A stretch of 64,000 nucleotides of DNA from Paenibacillus tyrphae (GTDB lineage: Bacteria; Bacillota; Bacilli; Paenibacillales; NBRC-103111), in the NCBI RefSeq assembly GCF_000722545.1, contig NZ_JNVM01000015.1, positions 1-64,000 of the forward strand, in the 5' to 3' direction. Positions 32,902-42,400 of this stretch are shown in pieces. A program made the translations under genes and the position numbers. How positions within the stretch are numbered: the first letter of the stretch is position 1; every line of letters begins with the position of its first letter. The notes under the pieces were generated by a model. The model did no database searches and had not been told where the DNA came from. It saw nothing but the letters and a program-made list of their open reading frames with translations.

Positions 32902-34926
32902 TTACGGATTCAGACCGTTTTTCACGATCGTTTGCAGCGTTTTGTTGCGGTCCTGCGTCACTTCCCACGTCATGGCGCCGGCAAGTCCTTTGGACTTGAT
33001 GTAATCGACCTTGTTCTGAATCGATTCGGCGTCGTCGTACGAGATGAAGATGCCGCCGTTCGGCTGATACAGGAACGGTGTTTTGGTTACGTTGTTCCAG
33101 TAGCGGGTATAGCCGTTTTTGTTGATATAGTTGGCTTCCAGATCGTAGAAGTCGAACGATCCGTTCTCCCACGTTCCTTTTTGGGATACGCCGGAGCACT
33201 GTTGATACTGGCCGTTATTCGCCGAGGCGCAGCCCTGCCAGCCTTTGCCGTAGTACGGGAGACCGAGCACCAGCTTGGAGGCCGGCACGCCGGCGTTCAG
33301 ATGATTGGCAACCGCCTTGTCGACGTTGAAGTTGACCGGATCTTCGCTGTTATCCGCCGAGTCGAAATACAGCGGAGCGTTGTGCCCGGACTTCGATTCC
33401 CAGCCGCCGTGGAAATCGTACGTCATGATGTTGATCCAATCGAGCGTTTGCGCGATCTTGGACAGCTCCGTATTGTTCACGTAATTCGGACCTGCCCCGG
33501 ATGCAATCGTAAGCAAGTACTGCTTGCCGTCGGCCGCACCGGCGGTATTCAGCTCGCTCCTGACTGCCTGCAGCAGCAGCGTGAAGTTCTGCTTATCCTC
33601 CGGACGCTTGCTGTTCCCTGCCAAACCGCCGCTGACCGGGTATTCCCAGTCGAGATCGACGCCGTCAAACTGATATTTGCGGATGAAGTCAACCGACGAT
33701 TTGGCAAAATTGGACCGTGTCGCCGGATCGGCCGCCACGTCCGAGAACCGGTTGGACCAGCTCCAGCCGCCGACGGAAATGAGCGTCTTCAGGTTCGGAT
33801 TCGCCTTCTTCAGCTTGATCAATTGATTGAAGCTGCCCTTGAGCGGCTGATCCCACGTATCTCCCGGATACGACATACCGGTATCGGCCCAAGTATCGCC
33901 CTGCACAATAGATCCGTTCGGTACGTTGATATTGCCCTTCTCATCGGCGCAAGCCCATGTTTGCGGGTTCGGTCCGCTCGGATCCGGATTGCCGTGTTTG
34001 CCGTTCCAGCAGATATCCGCGAAAGCATAGTTGATATGAGTAACCTTCGAAGCGTCGATTTCCGGTACTTTGAAGTTGCGTCCATAGACAGCCCATGCCG
34101 GGTAATACGTGACGATTTTCTTGCCGCCACCACCACCGGTGCCGGATGTCGTAACCGTAACGGCATTGCTGGCGGCGGATACGTTGCCGGCCGCGTCCTT
34201 GGCTTTCACCGTAAACGTATACGAGGTCGATGGGGTCAGGCCGGTTACGGTATACGAGGTCGTGGCAACGCTTCCAACAAGCGTACTGCCTTGGTACACG
34301 TCGTATCCCGTTACGCCGACGTTATCGGTCGATGCCGTCCAAGTAAGCGTCACGCTGTTCGACGTTACGTTGGAAGCGCTAACACCTGTCGGCGCCGTAG
34401 GCGGCGTCGTGTCGCCAGTCCCCCCGTCCGTCGTGACGGTAACGGCATTGCTGGCGGCGGATACGTTGCCGGCCGCGTCCTTGGCTTTTACCGTAAATGT
34501 GTACGAGGTCGACGGCTTCAGGCCGCTCACGATATACGAAGTCGTGGCAGCGCTTCCAACAAGCGTCCCGCCTTGATACACGTCATATCCCGTTACGCCG
34601 ACATTATCGGTCGATGCGCCCCAGGATAAGCTGACGGTGTTCGATGTTTTGCCGGTCACGGTCAGATTGGCCGGTGCGGTAGGAGGCTGTGTATCCCCGC
34701 CGCCGGTTTGCAGCTTCCACAAGGCGGGAACGTTAGGCGGCTCCCATCCGACAAGCGACGTGTGGGGCTGAAGACATTGATAATCCGAGCCTCCGTAGGA
34801 GACGATGTCACCGGCTTTGTACGAGGTATTCGGCGCCCAAGCCGCAGCGGCGAAGGCGGCCGCAGGCAGCAGCGAGGCTAGCAGCACGACGACCAGCATC
34901 AGCGCCCAAGCTTTTCGTTTCATCAT
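32902..34926 (-). CDS. Secreted chitinase: CBM5/12, two Fn3 domains, GH18
   Basis: The 674-residue protein has a signal peptide (cleavage near AAAFAAAA). A chitin-binding CBM5/12 module follows (about 29-72, WAPNTSYKAGDIVSYGG...W). Next are two fibronectin III domains (about 82-168 and 175-262) and a GH18 catalytic barrel (about 270-672). The catalytic motif FDGVDLDWEYP is complete, with the glutamate acid. It should hydrolyse chitin outside the cell. The Fn3 domains are nearly identical in sequence, showing recent duplication. AAAGGAG lies 11 bases before the first of two adjacent ATG codons. It is transcribed alone. Confidence 0.96.
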   Translation of the reverse strand: MMKRKAWALMLVVVLLASLLPAAAFAAAAWAPNTSYKAGDIVSYGGSDYQCLQPHTSLVGWEPPNVPALWKLQTGGGDTQPPTAPANLTVTGKTSNTVSLSWGASTDNVGVTGYDVYQGGTLVGSAATTSYIVSGLKPSTSYTFTVKAKDAAGNVSAASNAVTVTTDGGTGDTTPPTAPTGVSASNVTSNSVTLTWTASTDNVGVTGYDVYQGSTLVGSVATTSYTVTGLTPSTSYTFTVKAKDAAGNVSAASNAVTVTTSGTGGGGGKKIVTYYPAWAVYGRNFKVPEIDASKVTHINYAFADICWNGKHGNPDPSGPNPQTWACADEKGNINVPNGSIVQGDTWADTGMSYPGDTWDQPLKGSFNQLIKLKKANPNLKTLISVGGWSWSNRFSDVAADPATRSNFAKSSVDFIRKYQFDGVDLDWEYPVSGGLAGNSKRPEDKQNFTLLLQAVRSELNTAGAADGKQYLLTIASGAGPNYVNNTELSKIAQTLDWINIMTYDFHGGWESKSGHNAPLYFDSADNSEDPVNFNVDKAVANHLNAGVPASKLVLGLPYYGKGWQGCASANNGQYQQCSGVSQKGTWENGSFDFYDLEANYINKNGYTRYWNNVTKTPFLYQPNGGIFISYDDAESIQNKVDYIKSKGLAGAMTWEVTQDRNKTLQTIVKNGLNP

Positions 34927-35169
34927 TAACTACAACAGCTCCTTTGTTTACGTTTTACTTTCCGGCATACAGTCCTTTACAATCCGGTTGATATCATCGT
35001 CGTTGATCGGGCGATATTCCTCCTCTCATCTTTCATGCTTCCATTATCAGGGATCGCTCCCACGTTGTAACGGATAATTTCCTCCAGAAAGAGGGATAAA
35101 TTTCTATAATATCCCTGTGAATACCCGGATAACCGGCAAAGCCGTCCTTGTCTTATAAGAACAATCTAC
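34927..35169. other. Intergenic region between chitinase and esterase genes
   Basis: This stretch holds the chitinase promoter and leader; no open frame there looks coding. Short direct repeats such as the two CGGATAA copies (35068 and 35124 areas) are too weak to call operators. Nothing else was recognised. Confidence 0.4.
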
Positions 35170-35213
35170 AAAAAAAAGCTTGGATACGCCCGCCAAACGG
35201 AGCATACCCAAGC
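35170..35213 (-). terminator. Esterase terminator
   Basis: On the minus strand GCTTGGGTATGC and GCGTATCCAAGC (12 pairs with two wobbles) are followed by TTTTTTTTG. Confidence 0.88.
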
Positions 35214-35230
35214 CTTTAAGCCGATCCTTT

Positions 35231-36022
35231 TTAGTTGTTCGCCAGACCACTCTCCAGCGGCAGCCAATTCAACGCGCTTTGAATTTTGCGGTCCCAGTAG
35301 CCCCAATCATGCGCCCCGGGCTCCTCCTCGTAAGTAAGCTCTAATCCGAGCTTCCGGCAATGGTCGCGGAAACGGATGTTGTCCTCGTACAAAAAATCTT
35401 CCGTGCCGCAGCATTGATACAGCTTCGGCTGCTCCGCATCCGAACGCGCCAATCCGGACGCCAGCCCAAACAAATCGTTATCGCTGCCGCGCAAACTATC
35501 CGCCGACCCGAATATCGCCGCCGTTTCCTCCCGGGACAGCCGATCCCGTGCCATCGCTTCGATATCCGTTGCGCCGGACAAGCTGGCTGCCGCCCCGAAC
35601 CGCTCGGGATGACGGAGCGCCAGCTTCAGCGCGCCGTATCCGCCCATCGACAAACCGGCCACAAAGGTGCGTTCCCTTTCCTCTGCCAACGGGAAAAAGG
35701 ATCTTGCGATCGCAGGCAGCTCTTCGCTGACGAACGTCCAATACTTCGGGCCGCTCGCCATGTCCGCGTAAAAGCTGCGATGCACGGCCGGCATGACAAC
35801 CGCGAGTCCGAGCGGGGCCGCGTAGCGTTCGATCGATGTCCGGCGCAGCCAGATCGTATGATCGTCCGAGAGGCCATGCAGCAAAAACAGCACCGGGTGC
35901 TTCCCTCCCGTACTGCGGTTGTTTAAGCCGATCTGTCCCACTGTCGTTTGGGGCAATAAAACGTACATCGACGTGGACAGCCCGAGCGATTCGGAGAAAA
36001 AATGACAATCGATAAAAGCCAT
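35231..36022 (-). CDS. Alpha/beta-hydrolase esterase (EstA / tributyrin esterase-like)
   Basis: The 263-residue protein is an esterase-D/EstA-type hydrolase. It has the oxyanion region FLLHGLSDDHTIWLRR, the nucleophile elbow GLSMGGYGALK, a plausible acid in CGTEDFLYEDN and the histidine in GAHDWGYWD. No signal peptide is present, so it acts in the cytoplasm. Relatives hydrolyse short acyl esters or S-formyl thiols. GGGAGGG precedes the ATG. It is a single-gene unit closed by terminator 35170-35213. Confidence 0.88.
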   Translation of the reverse strand: MAFIDCHFFSESLGLSTSMYVLLPQTTVGQIGLNNRSTGGKHPVLFLLHGLSDDHTIWLRRTSIERYAAPLGLAVVMPAVHRSFYADMASGPKYWTFVSEELPAIARSFFPLAEERERTFVAGLSMGGYGALKLALRHPERFGAAASLSGATDIEAMARDRLSREETAAIFGSADSLRGSDNDLFGLASGLARSDAEQPKLYQCCGTEDFLYEDNIRFRDHCRKLGLELTYEEEPGAHDWGYWDRKIQSALNWLPLESGLANN

Positions 36023-36152
36023 GGTAAGTTACCCTCCCCGTTGTATCGGATCGTATCCCGTAATTTCCCAAACCCAGTATACCGCTTCGGACCACGCCGT
36101 GCCAATGAAAACCTGCTATGGAAACGAGGAAGCGGAATAAGCAGCTGCGTGC

Positions 36153-36182
36153 AAAAAAAAGCCCGGCTCATCCGAGCCCGGC
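36153..36182 (-). terminator. Terminator after the 89-residue gene
   Basis: GCC-C-GGCTC and GAGCC-C-GGC arms (one C-C mismatch, loop ATCC) are followed on the minus strand by eight T residues. Confidence 0.85.
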
Positions 36183-36194
36183 ATCCGATGCGAT

Positions 36195-36464
36195 TTAAAG
36201 CATCCGTCTCCGCTTGCGGACCGGTGCCCTTCTGCCTTGCTTTCCTCCGAACGACCTGTTCCTTGCTTCCCTCGCCGCTTCGCTTAGCCTCACTTGCTGC
36301 TGCTCCGCCGCCGCATTTGCCTCGGCAATCAGGTTGGCCGCCTGCTTCAGCACCGGGGACATCTGCTTCGCCGACTGGTAGATCGAATTGAGTTTGTCGA
36401 CAGCGTTCAAAATTTCATCCAAGCTTTCGTTGACGCTGCGGAATACCGTAGGCAGCTTGCTCAC
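36195..36464 (-). CDS. Small helical protein with basic tail (89 aa)
   Basis: I do not recognise this protein. It is almost entirely helical with coiled-coil-like heptads (VNESLDEILNAVDKLNSIYQ and AANLIAEANAAAEQQQ). It ends in a strongly basic tail (APVRKRRRML) that might contact nucleic acid or acidic surface. The GTG start at 36464 follows GGGGAGAG. It has a strong terminator and lies 63 bp downstream of the TetR gene, so it may share that transcript. Confidence 0.6.
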   Translation of the reverse strand: MSKLPTVFRSVNESLDEILNAVDKLNSIYQSAKQMSPVLKQAANLIAEANAAAEQQQVRLSEAAREARNRSFGGKQGRRAPVRKRRRML

Positions 36465-36527
36465 CCTGCGCTCTCCCCTCTCGTTAATTCTTCTTACTTT
36501 ATTGTATGGGAGAGGCGCCCGGAAGGT

Positions 36528-37127
36528 TTAGGCGGGTGACCCGGGCGCGCCAAGCGCCTTTAAAATAAAATGCAGCGTGTGCTCCGCCGTCTCGTCTACA
36601 AGCAGGTTCGGCAGCGACAGCAGCTCCCGGCCGCAGCCGATTTGCTTGTGGGCCAGCGTCGCCCCCATGACGAAGAGCAACGCTTGATCCAACGATTCGT
36701 AATGAAACAAGCCTTCCTCCCGGCCTTGTTCCAGCATGCTGCGGGCCATGCTCCAGACGGGAGAGGTAAAGGAGTTTACCACCTCTGCACGAGGCGTATT
36801 CAGGACCATTTCCTGTTGAATGATCGTGCTTAGCTCCCGGTCAATGAGGCTGAAGCGGATGATTTCCCGGACGATGAGACTAAGCCCCCGAACCGGGTGA
36901 GCGAAATTGGCTTCGTGCCCGGGGAGCTGCCGTCCTGGAAAAAAATGCTCGAAAATGGCATGGAACACTTTTTCCTTGCCGCCAAAATAATACGAGACCA
37001 AGGCGACGTTCGCGCCGGCCTCCTCGCAGATTTGCCGAACGCTCGTCCCTTCGAAGCCCTGCTGGGCAAACAGCTTTTTGGCGGCGTATAAAATACGCAT
37101 TTTCATATCCGTTTCCGTCTGGGTCAA
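36528..37127 (-). CDS. TetR family regulator
   Basis: The 199-residue protein has the TetR HTH in its first 50 residues (ILYAAKKLFAQQGFEGTSVRQICEEAGANVALVSYYFGGKEKVF) and a C-terminal ligand domain. A TTG start at 37127 has AAGGGGA eight bases upstream. It lies 107 bp downstream of a membrane permease gene on the same strand. The promoter of that permease carries two tandem palindromes that are the natural candidates for its operator. Confidence 0.88.
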   Translation of the reverse strand: MTQTETDMKMRILYAAKKLFAQQGFEGTSVRQICEEAGANVALVSYYFGGKEKVFHAIFEHFFPGRQLPGHEANFAHPVRGLSLIVREIIRFSLIDRELSTIIQQEMVLNTPRAEVVNSFTSPVWSMARSMLEQGREEGLFHYESLDQALLFVMGATLAHKQIGCGRELLSLPNLLVDETAEHTLHFILKALGAPGSPA

Positions 37128-37234
37128 CTGAAGCGTCCCCTTCCGTTTTGACTGTAAGTTTCATTATTGTACCACAAAACCGGAAGACGGACCGGATCGC
37201 GCTCAAGCTTCCGGCCGTTGGTCCCGGTTTCCGA

Positions 37235-38398
37235 TTACGCGTTAACGGCCGCTGCTCCCGCGGGCTTCACGGCGGCACGTCCTTCCCTTCGCAGTCCGGT
37301 GGCAGCCAAGCCGACAACGAGGCTGCAGAGCATGATGGCTACGAGCGCCCCCGCATCGGACGATACGGACGGACCGCCGAACAGCACGTTCATGCCGCCG
37401 TCCACCGCATAAGTCGCAGGCAAATATTCGCTAAACGTATGATAGAAGCCCCCGAGCAGTTCCCGCGGCACCATGGCCCCCGACGAAACCAGCTGAATCG
37501 ACAGCATCGCAATATTGAAGAGCATGCCGGCCATTCCGAAGACGATAAGGAACATCTGCGAGAAGAACATGAACGCCATCAGGAACAACATTTGGAACAG
37601 CCACAGCGATACGAAACCAGCGGCGGTCTGACCGCCCATTGCCACGACCAACGACGAGCCGATCAGCGCGATGAACACGGCGGATACGACGTTGATGATC
37701 ACCCGGGCGCCGAACTTGCTCCATCTGGAAAAGCTCGGGCCGAGCATCGCGGTCGCCTGCTGTATGTTCATCCCCATAATCATCGCTCCGACGTAGGAGG
37801 CGAGCACCATCATCATCGGCACCATTTGATTATGCATGCCTTGAACCGGGTTGACCGACTCGATGTTGGACTGCACCTTATCGGATATCCCTTGCGCCAT
37901 GCTCTGCGCCTGGGCCACGGGCATATTCGCTTGAACCAGCATAGCCTGCATGCCCATCGCCGCCGCTTCTTTGCCGACCATAGCGGTTACTCCGTTCGCG
38001 ACGCCCTGCATGATGCTTTTGATCAGCGCGGGATTGGATTCATTGATGTAATAATCGATCCGTCCCTTCTGTCCTTGCGCCTGCAGCTGCTTGGAAAAAT
38101 CGGCCGGAAGATGCAGCACCATCTGCACCTCACGGTTACTCAGCTTTTCTTGAGCCCGGCTCAACGACGGCTCGCATATAATGCGAAACGGCAGCGACGA
38201 TACAAGCTGCTCCTCCACCCGCTTGCCGACGCCTTGATCCTCGTTAACGACGGCGATTTTGAGCTGCTTGACGTTTTCGTTCACTCCTTGATAACCGGAC
38301 ATCCAGACGAGACTGAAAATAATTTGGAACATCATCGCCGTAACGATCCCGATAATCGTCGCCGGCTTTTTCAAATACGCGCGCAAAGCTTGAAGCAT
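37235..38398 (-). CDS. ABC-2 / DUF3533-type membrane permease
   Basis: The 387-residue protein has an N-terminal helix (about 13-33) and a large outer domain (about 45-200, with AVVNEDQGVGKRVEEQLV). Five or six C-terminal transmembrane helices follow, the layout of YhgE/Pip and ABC-2 (YhfK-type) permeases. No ATPase gene is adjacent. Such proteins often export drugs, lipids or peptides under TetR control, which fits the TetR gene downstream. GAGGAGAG precedes the ATG. Confidence 0.75.
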   Translation of the reverse strand: MLQALRAYLKKPATIIGIVTAMMFQIIFSLVWMSGYQGVNENVKQLKIAVVNEDQGVGKRVEEQLVSSLPFRIICEPSLSRAQEKLSNREVQMVLHLPADFSKQLQAQGQKGRIDYYINESNPALIKSIMQGVANGVTAMVGKEAAAMGMQAMLVQANMPVAQAQSMAQGISDKVQSNIESVNPVQGMHNQMVPMMMVLASYVGAMIMGMNIQQATAMLGPSFSRWSKFGARVIINVVSAVFIALIGSSLVVAMGGQTAAGFVSLWLFQMLFLMAFMFFSQMFLIVFGMAGMLFNIAMLSIQLVSSGAMVPRELLGGFYHTFSEYLPATYAVDGGMNVLFGGPSVSSDAGALVAIMLCSLVVGLAATGLRREGRAAVKPAGAAAVNA

Positions 38399-38429
38399 CG
38401 TGTGTACTCTCCTCTAGGTATGTATTTAA

Positions 38430-38462
38430 TTAAACATTTATTTAAATTAAACGTTTGTTTAA
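38430..38462 (-). promoter_or_regulatory. Tandem TetR-type palindromes
   Basis: TTAAAC-GTTT-GTTTAA (38447-38462, perfect half-sites) and TTAAAC-ATTT-ATTTAA (38430-38445, one mismatch) begin 17 bp apart, in the promoter of the permease gene 32 bp before its ATG. The spacing suggests two TetR dimers side by side. Confidence 0.65.
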
Positions 38463-38514
38463 AACAATAACACGCAAAATTTCGTCCTGTCAACCCCTAT
38501 CATATCCACCCTCG

Positions 38515-38642
38515 CAAGGCTCCCTGCACACTTTGCGGGATGGGACGGTTTCGCCGATTGCGATCGAACCGTCGTAACGCGCGGCAATCAACGAGCGATG
38601 CTCGGATCGGAGGATGACCGGGCGTTACCGCAGGGAGCCTTG
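38515..38642. other. 128-bp multi-branched inverted-repeat element
   Basis: Thirteen-base outer arms (38515-38527 with 38630-38642, CAAGGCTCCCTGC / GCAGGGAGCCTTG) enclose two further stems. One is GACGGTT/AACCGTC (38544-38550 with 38567-38573), capped by CGAT-TGCG-ATCG. The other is GTAACGC/GCGTTAC (38574-38580 with 38622-38628), containing CGAGC-GAT-GCTCG. The strand is undecided. It could be a structured RNA or a small repeat element. The rest of 38463-38699 shows nothing else. Confidence 0.55.
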
Positions 38643-38699
38643 GCATAGCGGCGGTGGAGCCGGCAGAAAACTACCGAGCATGACCGCCTGCGCTACGCG

Positions 38700-39101
38700 T
38701 CAGCAATGGTGACGGTGCCTGCTGCGCAGGACGATGACCAACAAAATAAACAAGACGAGGATAATGCCTGTCGATGTCCCGCATCCGTACCAAGGATAGA
38801 AGTGGTGGTGTTTTTTCTTCTTCTTCGGGAAAAAAACGTTGATCTCATTAAGGTTGTGAACATTTGCCGTTGGATAGTGCGACGTAGGAGCTACGAATGC
38901 AGGCGAGACGGCTGTCGGCATCGGAGGCATATTCGGCATCGGAGCCGCATAGGGAGCGATATTCGGCCCCGGCGCCGCGTAGGGAGCAATATTCGGCCCT
39001 GGCGCCGAATACGGCGATACGCTTGGAGAAGGCGGAAAATTCGACGATAATGGCGACACCATGCTCTGTTTAGGGAACGCATTCGGTTGAAACTTTTCCA
39101 T
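38700..39101 (-). CDS. Proline-rich protein with YjcZ-like C-terminal helix
   Basis: The 133-residue protein begins with a disordered region rich in Pro, Ser, Ala and Asn. It includes a repeated PGPNIAPYAAP unit (about residues 33-55). After a lysine/histidine cluster (KKKKKHHH) comes YGCGTSTGIILVLFILLVIVL, very like the hydrophobic helix of the YjcZ family of small sporulation proteins. A tail-anchored sporulation or coat-associated protein is a fair guess. The ATG at 39101 has GGAGGT ten bases upstream; a longer frame runs into the structured leader and is rejected. Confidence 0.65.
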   Translation of the reverse strand: MEKFQPNAFPKQSMVSPLSSNFPPSPSVSPYSAPGPNIAPYAAPGPNIAPYAAPMPNMPPMPTAVSPAFVAPTSHYPTANVHNLNEINVFFPKKKKKHHHFYPWYGCGTSTGIILVLFILLVIVLRSRHRHHC

Positions 39102-39133
39102 ACAGATGAACACCTCCGTGAGATTTACCCAAA

Positions 39134-39232
39134 TTGCAAAGCCGGCAGTGGCGCCGGATCTGCAACTTGACTGGTTACGTGTTCCCATCGAACACACCAT
39201 CAGTCTATGGTGTAGCACCCATAAGGAACACG
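39134..39232 (-). promoter_or_regulatory. Structured 5' leader of the YjcZ-like gene
   Basis: Two hairpins lie directly upstream of the ribosome-binding site. The first has CGTGTTCC/GGAACACG arms (39178-39185 with 39225-39232) enclosing ACACCAT/ATGGTGT. The second pairs TTGCA/TGCAA (39134-39138 with 39061+100 to 39165) around CCGG/CCGG. I do not recognise a known riboswitch class. The rest of 39102-39345 contains no gene. Confidence 0.5.
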
Positions 39233-39345
39233 GTATTCACCTAGCCGTGCAAAATTAGACACTTGCCCCGAGCAGCCTCCGAGAGGACTTTCGGATCGAT
39301 CGAACGGCCAATCCATCGGCGGTTTTCGGCGGATACGCAAACAAA

Positions 39346-39376
39346 GGACAGGTCGAATGCTCTCATTCGCCTGTCC
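39346..39376 (-). terminator. Terminator of the SLH-protein gene
   Basis: GGACAGG and CCTGTCC arms with inner GAATG/CATTC pairs and loop CTCT are followed on the minus strand by TTTGTTTG. Confidence 0.75.
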
Positions 39377-39400
39377 CTGTTTTGAATCTTTTAAACCCGC

Positions 39401-42400
39401 TTACATGGATAAGGAATCCAGCAGCATATAGATCATTTTGGCCGCTTCCGCTCTCGTCACATGGTTTCCGGGACGGAACGATCCGTCGGGGTAGCCGCTG
39501 ATGATTTTTTTAGCGAAGGTTGCTTGAACGGCCTGCTGAGCCCAGTCCGGAATATCCTTTTGGTCGGTGAAGCCTGCTATCTCCTTGGTCCTGTTAGCTG
39601 AATTCTGTTCCAATATTCTGGCGAGCACAACGACCAGCTCCGCGCGCGTAAAAGGCTGCTCCGGTTTAAACCACGGGGCGCCCTTCTCCTCATAGCCTTG
39701 AATGATTCCGGCCTGCACGGCGTCCGCAATCGCGTCCTTTGCCCAATCGGGCACCGAATCGCGATCGGCAAACCGGGTCGGCGTTCCGCTTGCTTTCAGG
39801 GCGAGCGCATCCGCAATCATTTTCACCAATTGGGCCCGGGTTACCGTCTGGTCCGGCCGGAAGGTACCGTCCTCGAAGCCATGGACGACCCCCATCCCCA
39901 GCAAGCGATCCACGTAGATTGCCGCCCAGTGGCCGGTCATATCAGAGAAGCTCGTCAGACGGGTCGAGAAAACGGCGATCTTGGCAAAACGTTTCGATTC
40001 CGCCGTAATTTGACCGTTCCCGGTGACGCTGCCGCCAAGATATATCCATCGGGCAAAGGTTTCATTGTAATAGTATACCGCCGGTTTCGAGCCTGCCCCG
40101 ACCTTGGACGCATCGTACGTCAAAGTGAGCTTAAGCGGCTGCCCCACGAATGGACCCGTCGTGCTGGCGAACTCCACGATGGAGCCTAGACTCTCCCTCC
40201 CCGCTGTCGAAGGCGATTCGCCTGCCTTTACGACGGCCACCTTAACCGTGCCGTCTTTCGGAAGCGCACCTGCGGGAATCGTTACGGAAGCTACTCCGTT
40301 CAACTCCACCGTACCTCCCCGGGATGCAATGATTTCCCGCTCCACGCTTTGGGGTTTTTGCGGAACGGTTGAAGCGGTTGACGGCGCCGGGGCAGGGCCC
40401 GTTCCTCCGCCGGAAGAACCGTAATTCGTATCACTGCTGCTCTCCGAATTGGCAGCCCGCACGGTCACGTTCACGGCAGCGGTATAGCCACCATATGCAA
40501 CGGCAATGATAGCCTGCCCTTCCTGCTTCGCCTGAATCAATCCGTCCGCCGTAACGGTGACCGCGGTCGTATTGCTGCTCGAGTAAGACGTACCATAGGT
40601 GGCCGCCGTCACATCCTTCGCCGTGCCGTCGGATAGCCGCACCGTCACTTGGAGCTGCCGGCTGACCGTGCCGCCCAGCTTCAGTTCCACCGCTTTCGGC
40701 GCTGCCGAAATATCCGTTACACTGACGGACGGTGGCGGCACATCGGCTTTCTCTACTGCTACCTGCACAGTATCGGAATAGCTTCCGTTCGTAACGGTAA
40801 CGGTAGCCCGCCCTTCCCGCTTCGCCTGAACCAGCCCGTCTGCGGTGACGTTCGCGACATTCGCATCGCTGCTGCTATACAACGTGCCGTAGGTGGCCGC
40901 CGTCACATCCTTCGCGGTGCCGTCGGATAGCCGCGCCGTCGTTTGTAGCTGCTGGACGATCGTACCGCCCAGCTTCAGCCGCACCTCTTTTGGCGCTGCC
41001 GAGATGCCCGTCACTTTAACGGTCGGAGGCGGCACATCGGCTTTCTCTACTGCTACCTGCACGGTGTCGGAATAGCTTCCATTCGTAACGGTAACGATGG
41101 CCTGCCCTTCCCGCTTCGCCTGAAGCAGCCCGTCTGCGGTGACGACGGCGACATTCGCATCGCTGCTGCCGTAGAGCGTGCCGTAGGCGGCCGCCGTCAC
41201 ATCCTTCGCGGTGCCGTCGGACAGCCGCGCCGTCGCTTGAAGCTGCTGGACGACCGTACCGCCCAGCTTCAGCCGCACTTCTTTCGGCGCTGCCGAAATC
41301 CCGGTGACAACCGGTTCCGTTCCGTACTCTATCGAAGCCTGCGCTTTCATATAGTCATCCCAGTTTGGAAAAACGCTGAACGAATACGTTCCGGGAGCGG
41401 GATTCGTCAGCCCGGCATTCGCGCTTACCGCAACGGTTACGTCGCCGAGTAAGGGAATATCCTTGGGTATGCCTACCATAAGGATGTGAGTAAAGCCGGA
41501 GTAGCTCACACTTTGAGCAGGTAGCCCATTAACGGTGACAGAGCTTGGATTGATACCGGACGGTACTGCTATTTGCGGCGGAAATACGATCGTAACCGTA
41601 TTCCCGTCATCTGCCGACAACGGCACGTTCGTCTGGAAATGAAACGCATACGGCACTTGAGACGCTCCTGCCCATTTCACACCTGCAGTTACGGTGAAAT
41701 TCTGAACGGTAGGCGGCGCAATCAACAGCGGCACGGTAGCAGGCTTGGTCGTTCTGGAAGTGGTTACCTGCATATCGTATGTTCCGTATTTTTGATCGAA
41801 CCGGTTCGGCAGCTGAAATACAAGATGATAGTCCGGCTCGAGATAATAATTAGACGGCAGTATGAATTGCAGTTGGTTATCGGCTAAACGGGTTATCGAG
41901 GCAGCGGTACCGTCCAGTTCCAACCCCTCGGACGGCCACTCCAACCGAATGTCGCCGGGAGAGACGGACGGATCTGTCAATAACGTTCCCGGAGGACTGG
42001 TAACGGTGACGGTGTCACCCGCCTTCAAAATCGTCGGACTGGTGAACATAAACCTCAAATTGCCGGTAGGCTCTATGGATATATAGCCCTTGTCCCTTGA
42101 TGGGTTATCGGCCAAGGAAGCGCCCGACGACGAAATGATGCCGATCCGCCGGGTAGCCGGCAGTGGGTCTACGCTGGTGGACAAAGTGAAATCGTAATAT
42201 CCGGGCGAAGCGGGGTTTTTGATTTGTGCCGAAGCATCGATATCGATAGCAGCCCCGGAGTAGCTCGGCAGCGCGACGGACGGCTGAAGAATCAACTGAT
42301 TGCCGTTCACAACCGCAGAGGAAGCCGCCGTACCGTTAATTTTTACGCTGTATGCGCCGATTGAAGCAGGCAGGCTCATTCCCTGCGGAAACGCGATCGT

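Noticed and set aside
32860..34629. Plus-strand open frame of 589 codons opposite the chitinase
   Set aside because: It mirrors the chitinase and Fn3 coding frame and contains repeated low-complexity stretches; it is an antisense shadow.
40430..41310. CRISPR-like array because of regular repeats
   Set aside because: The repeat unit is about 294 bp, in frame within the SLH gene and encodes protein domains.
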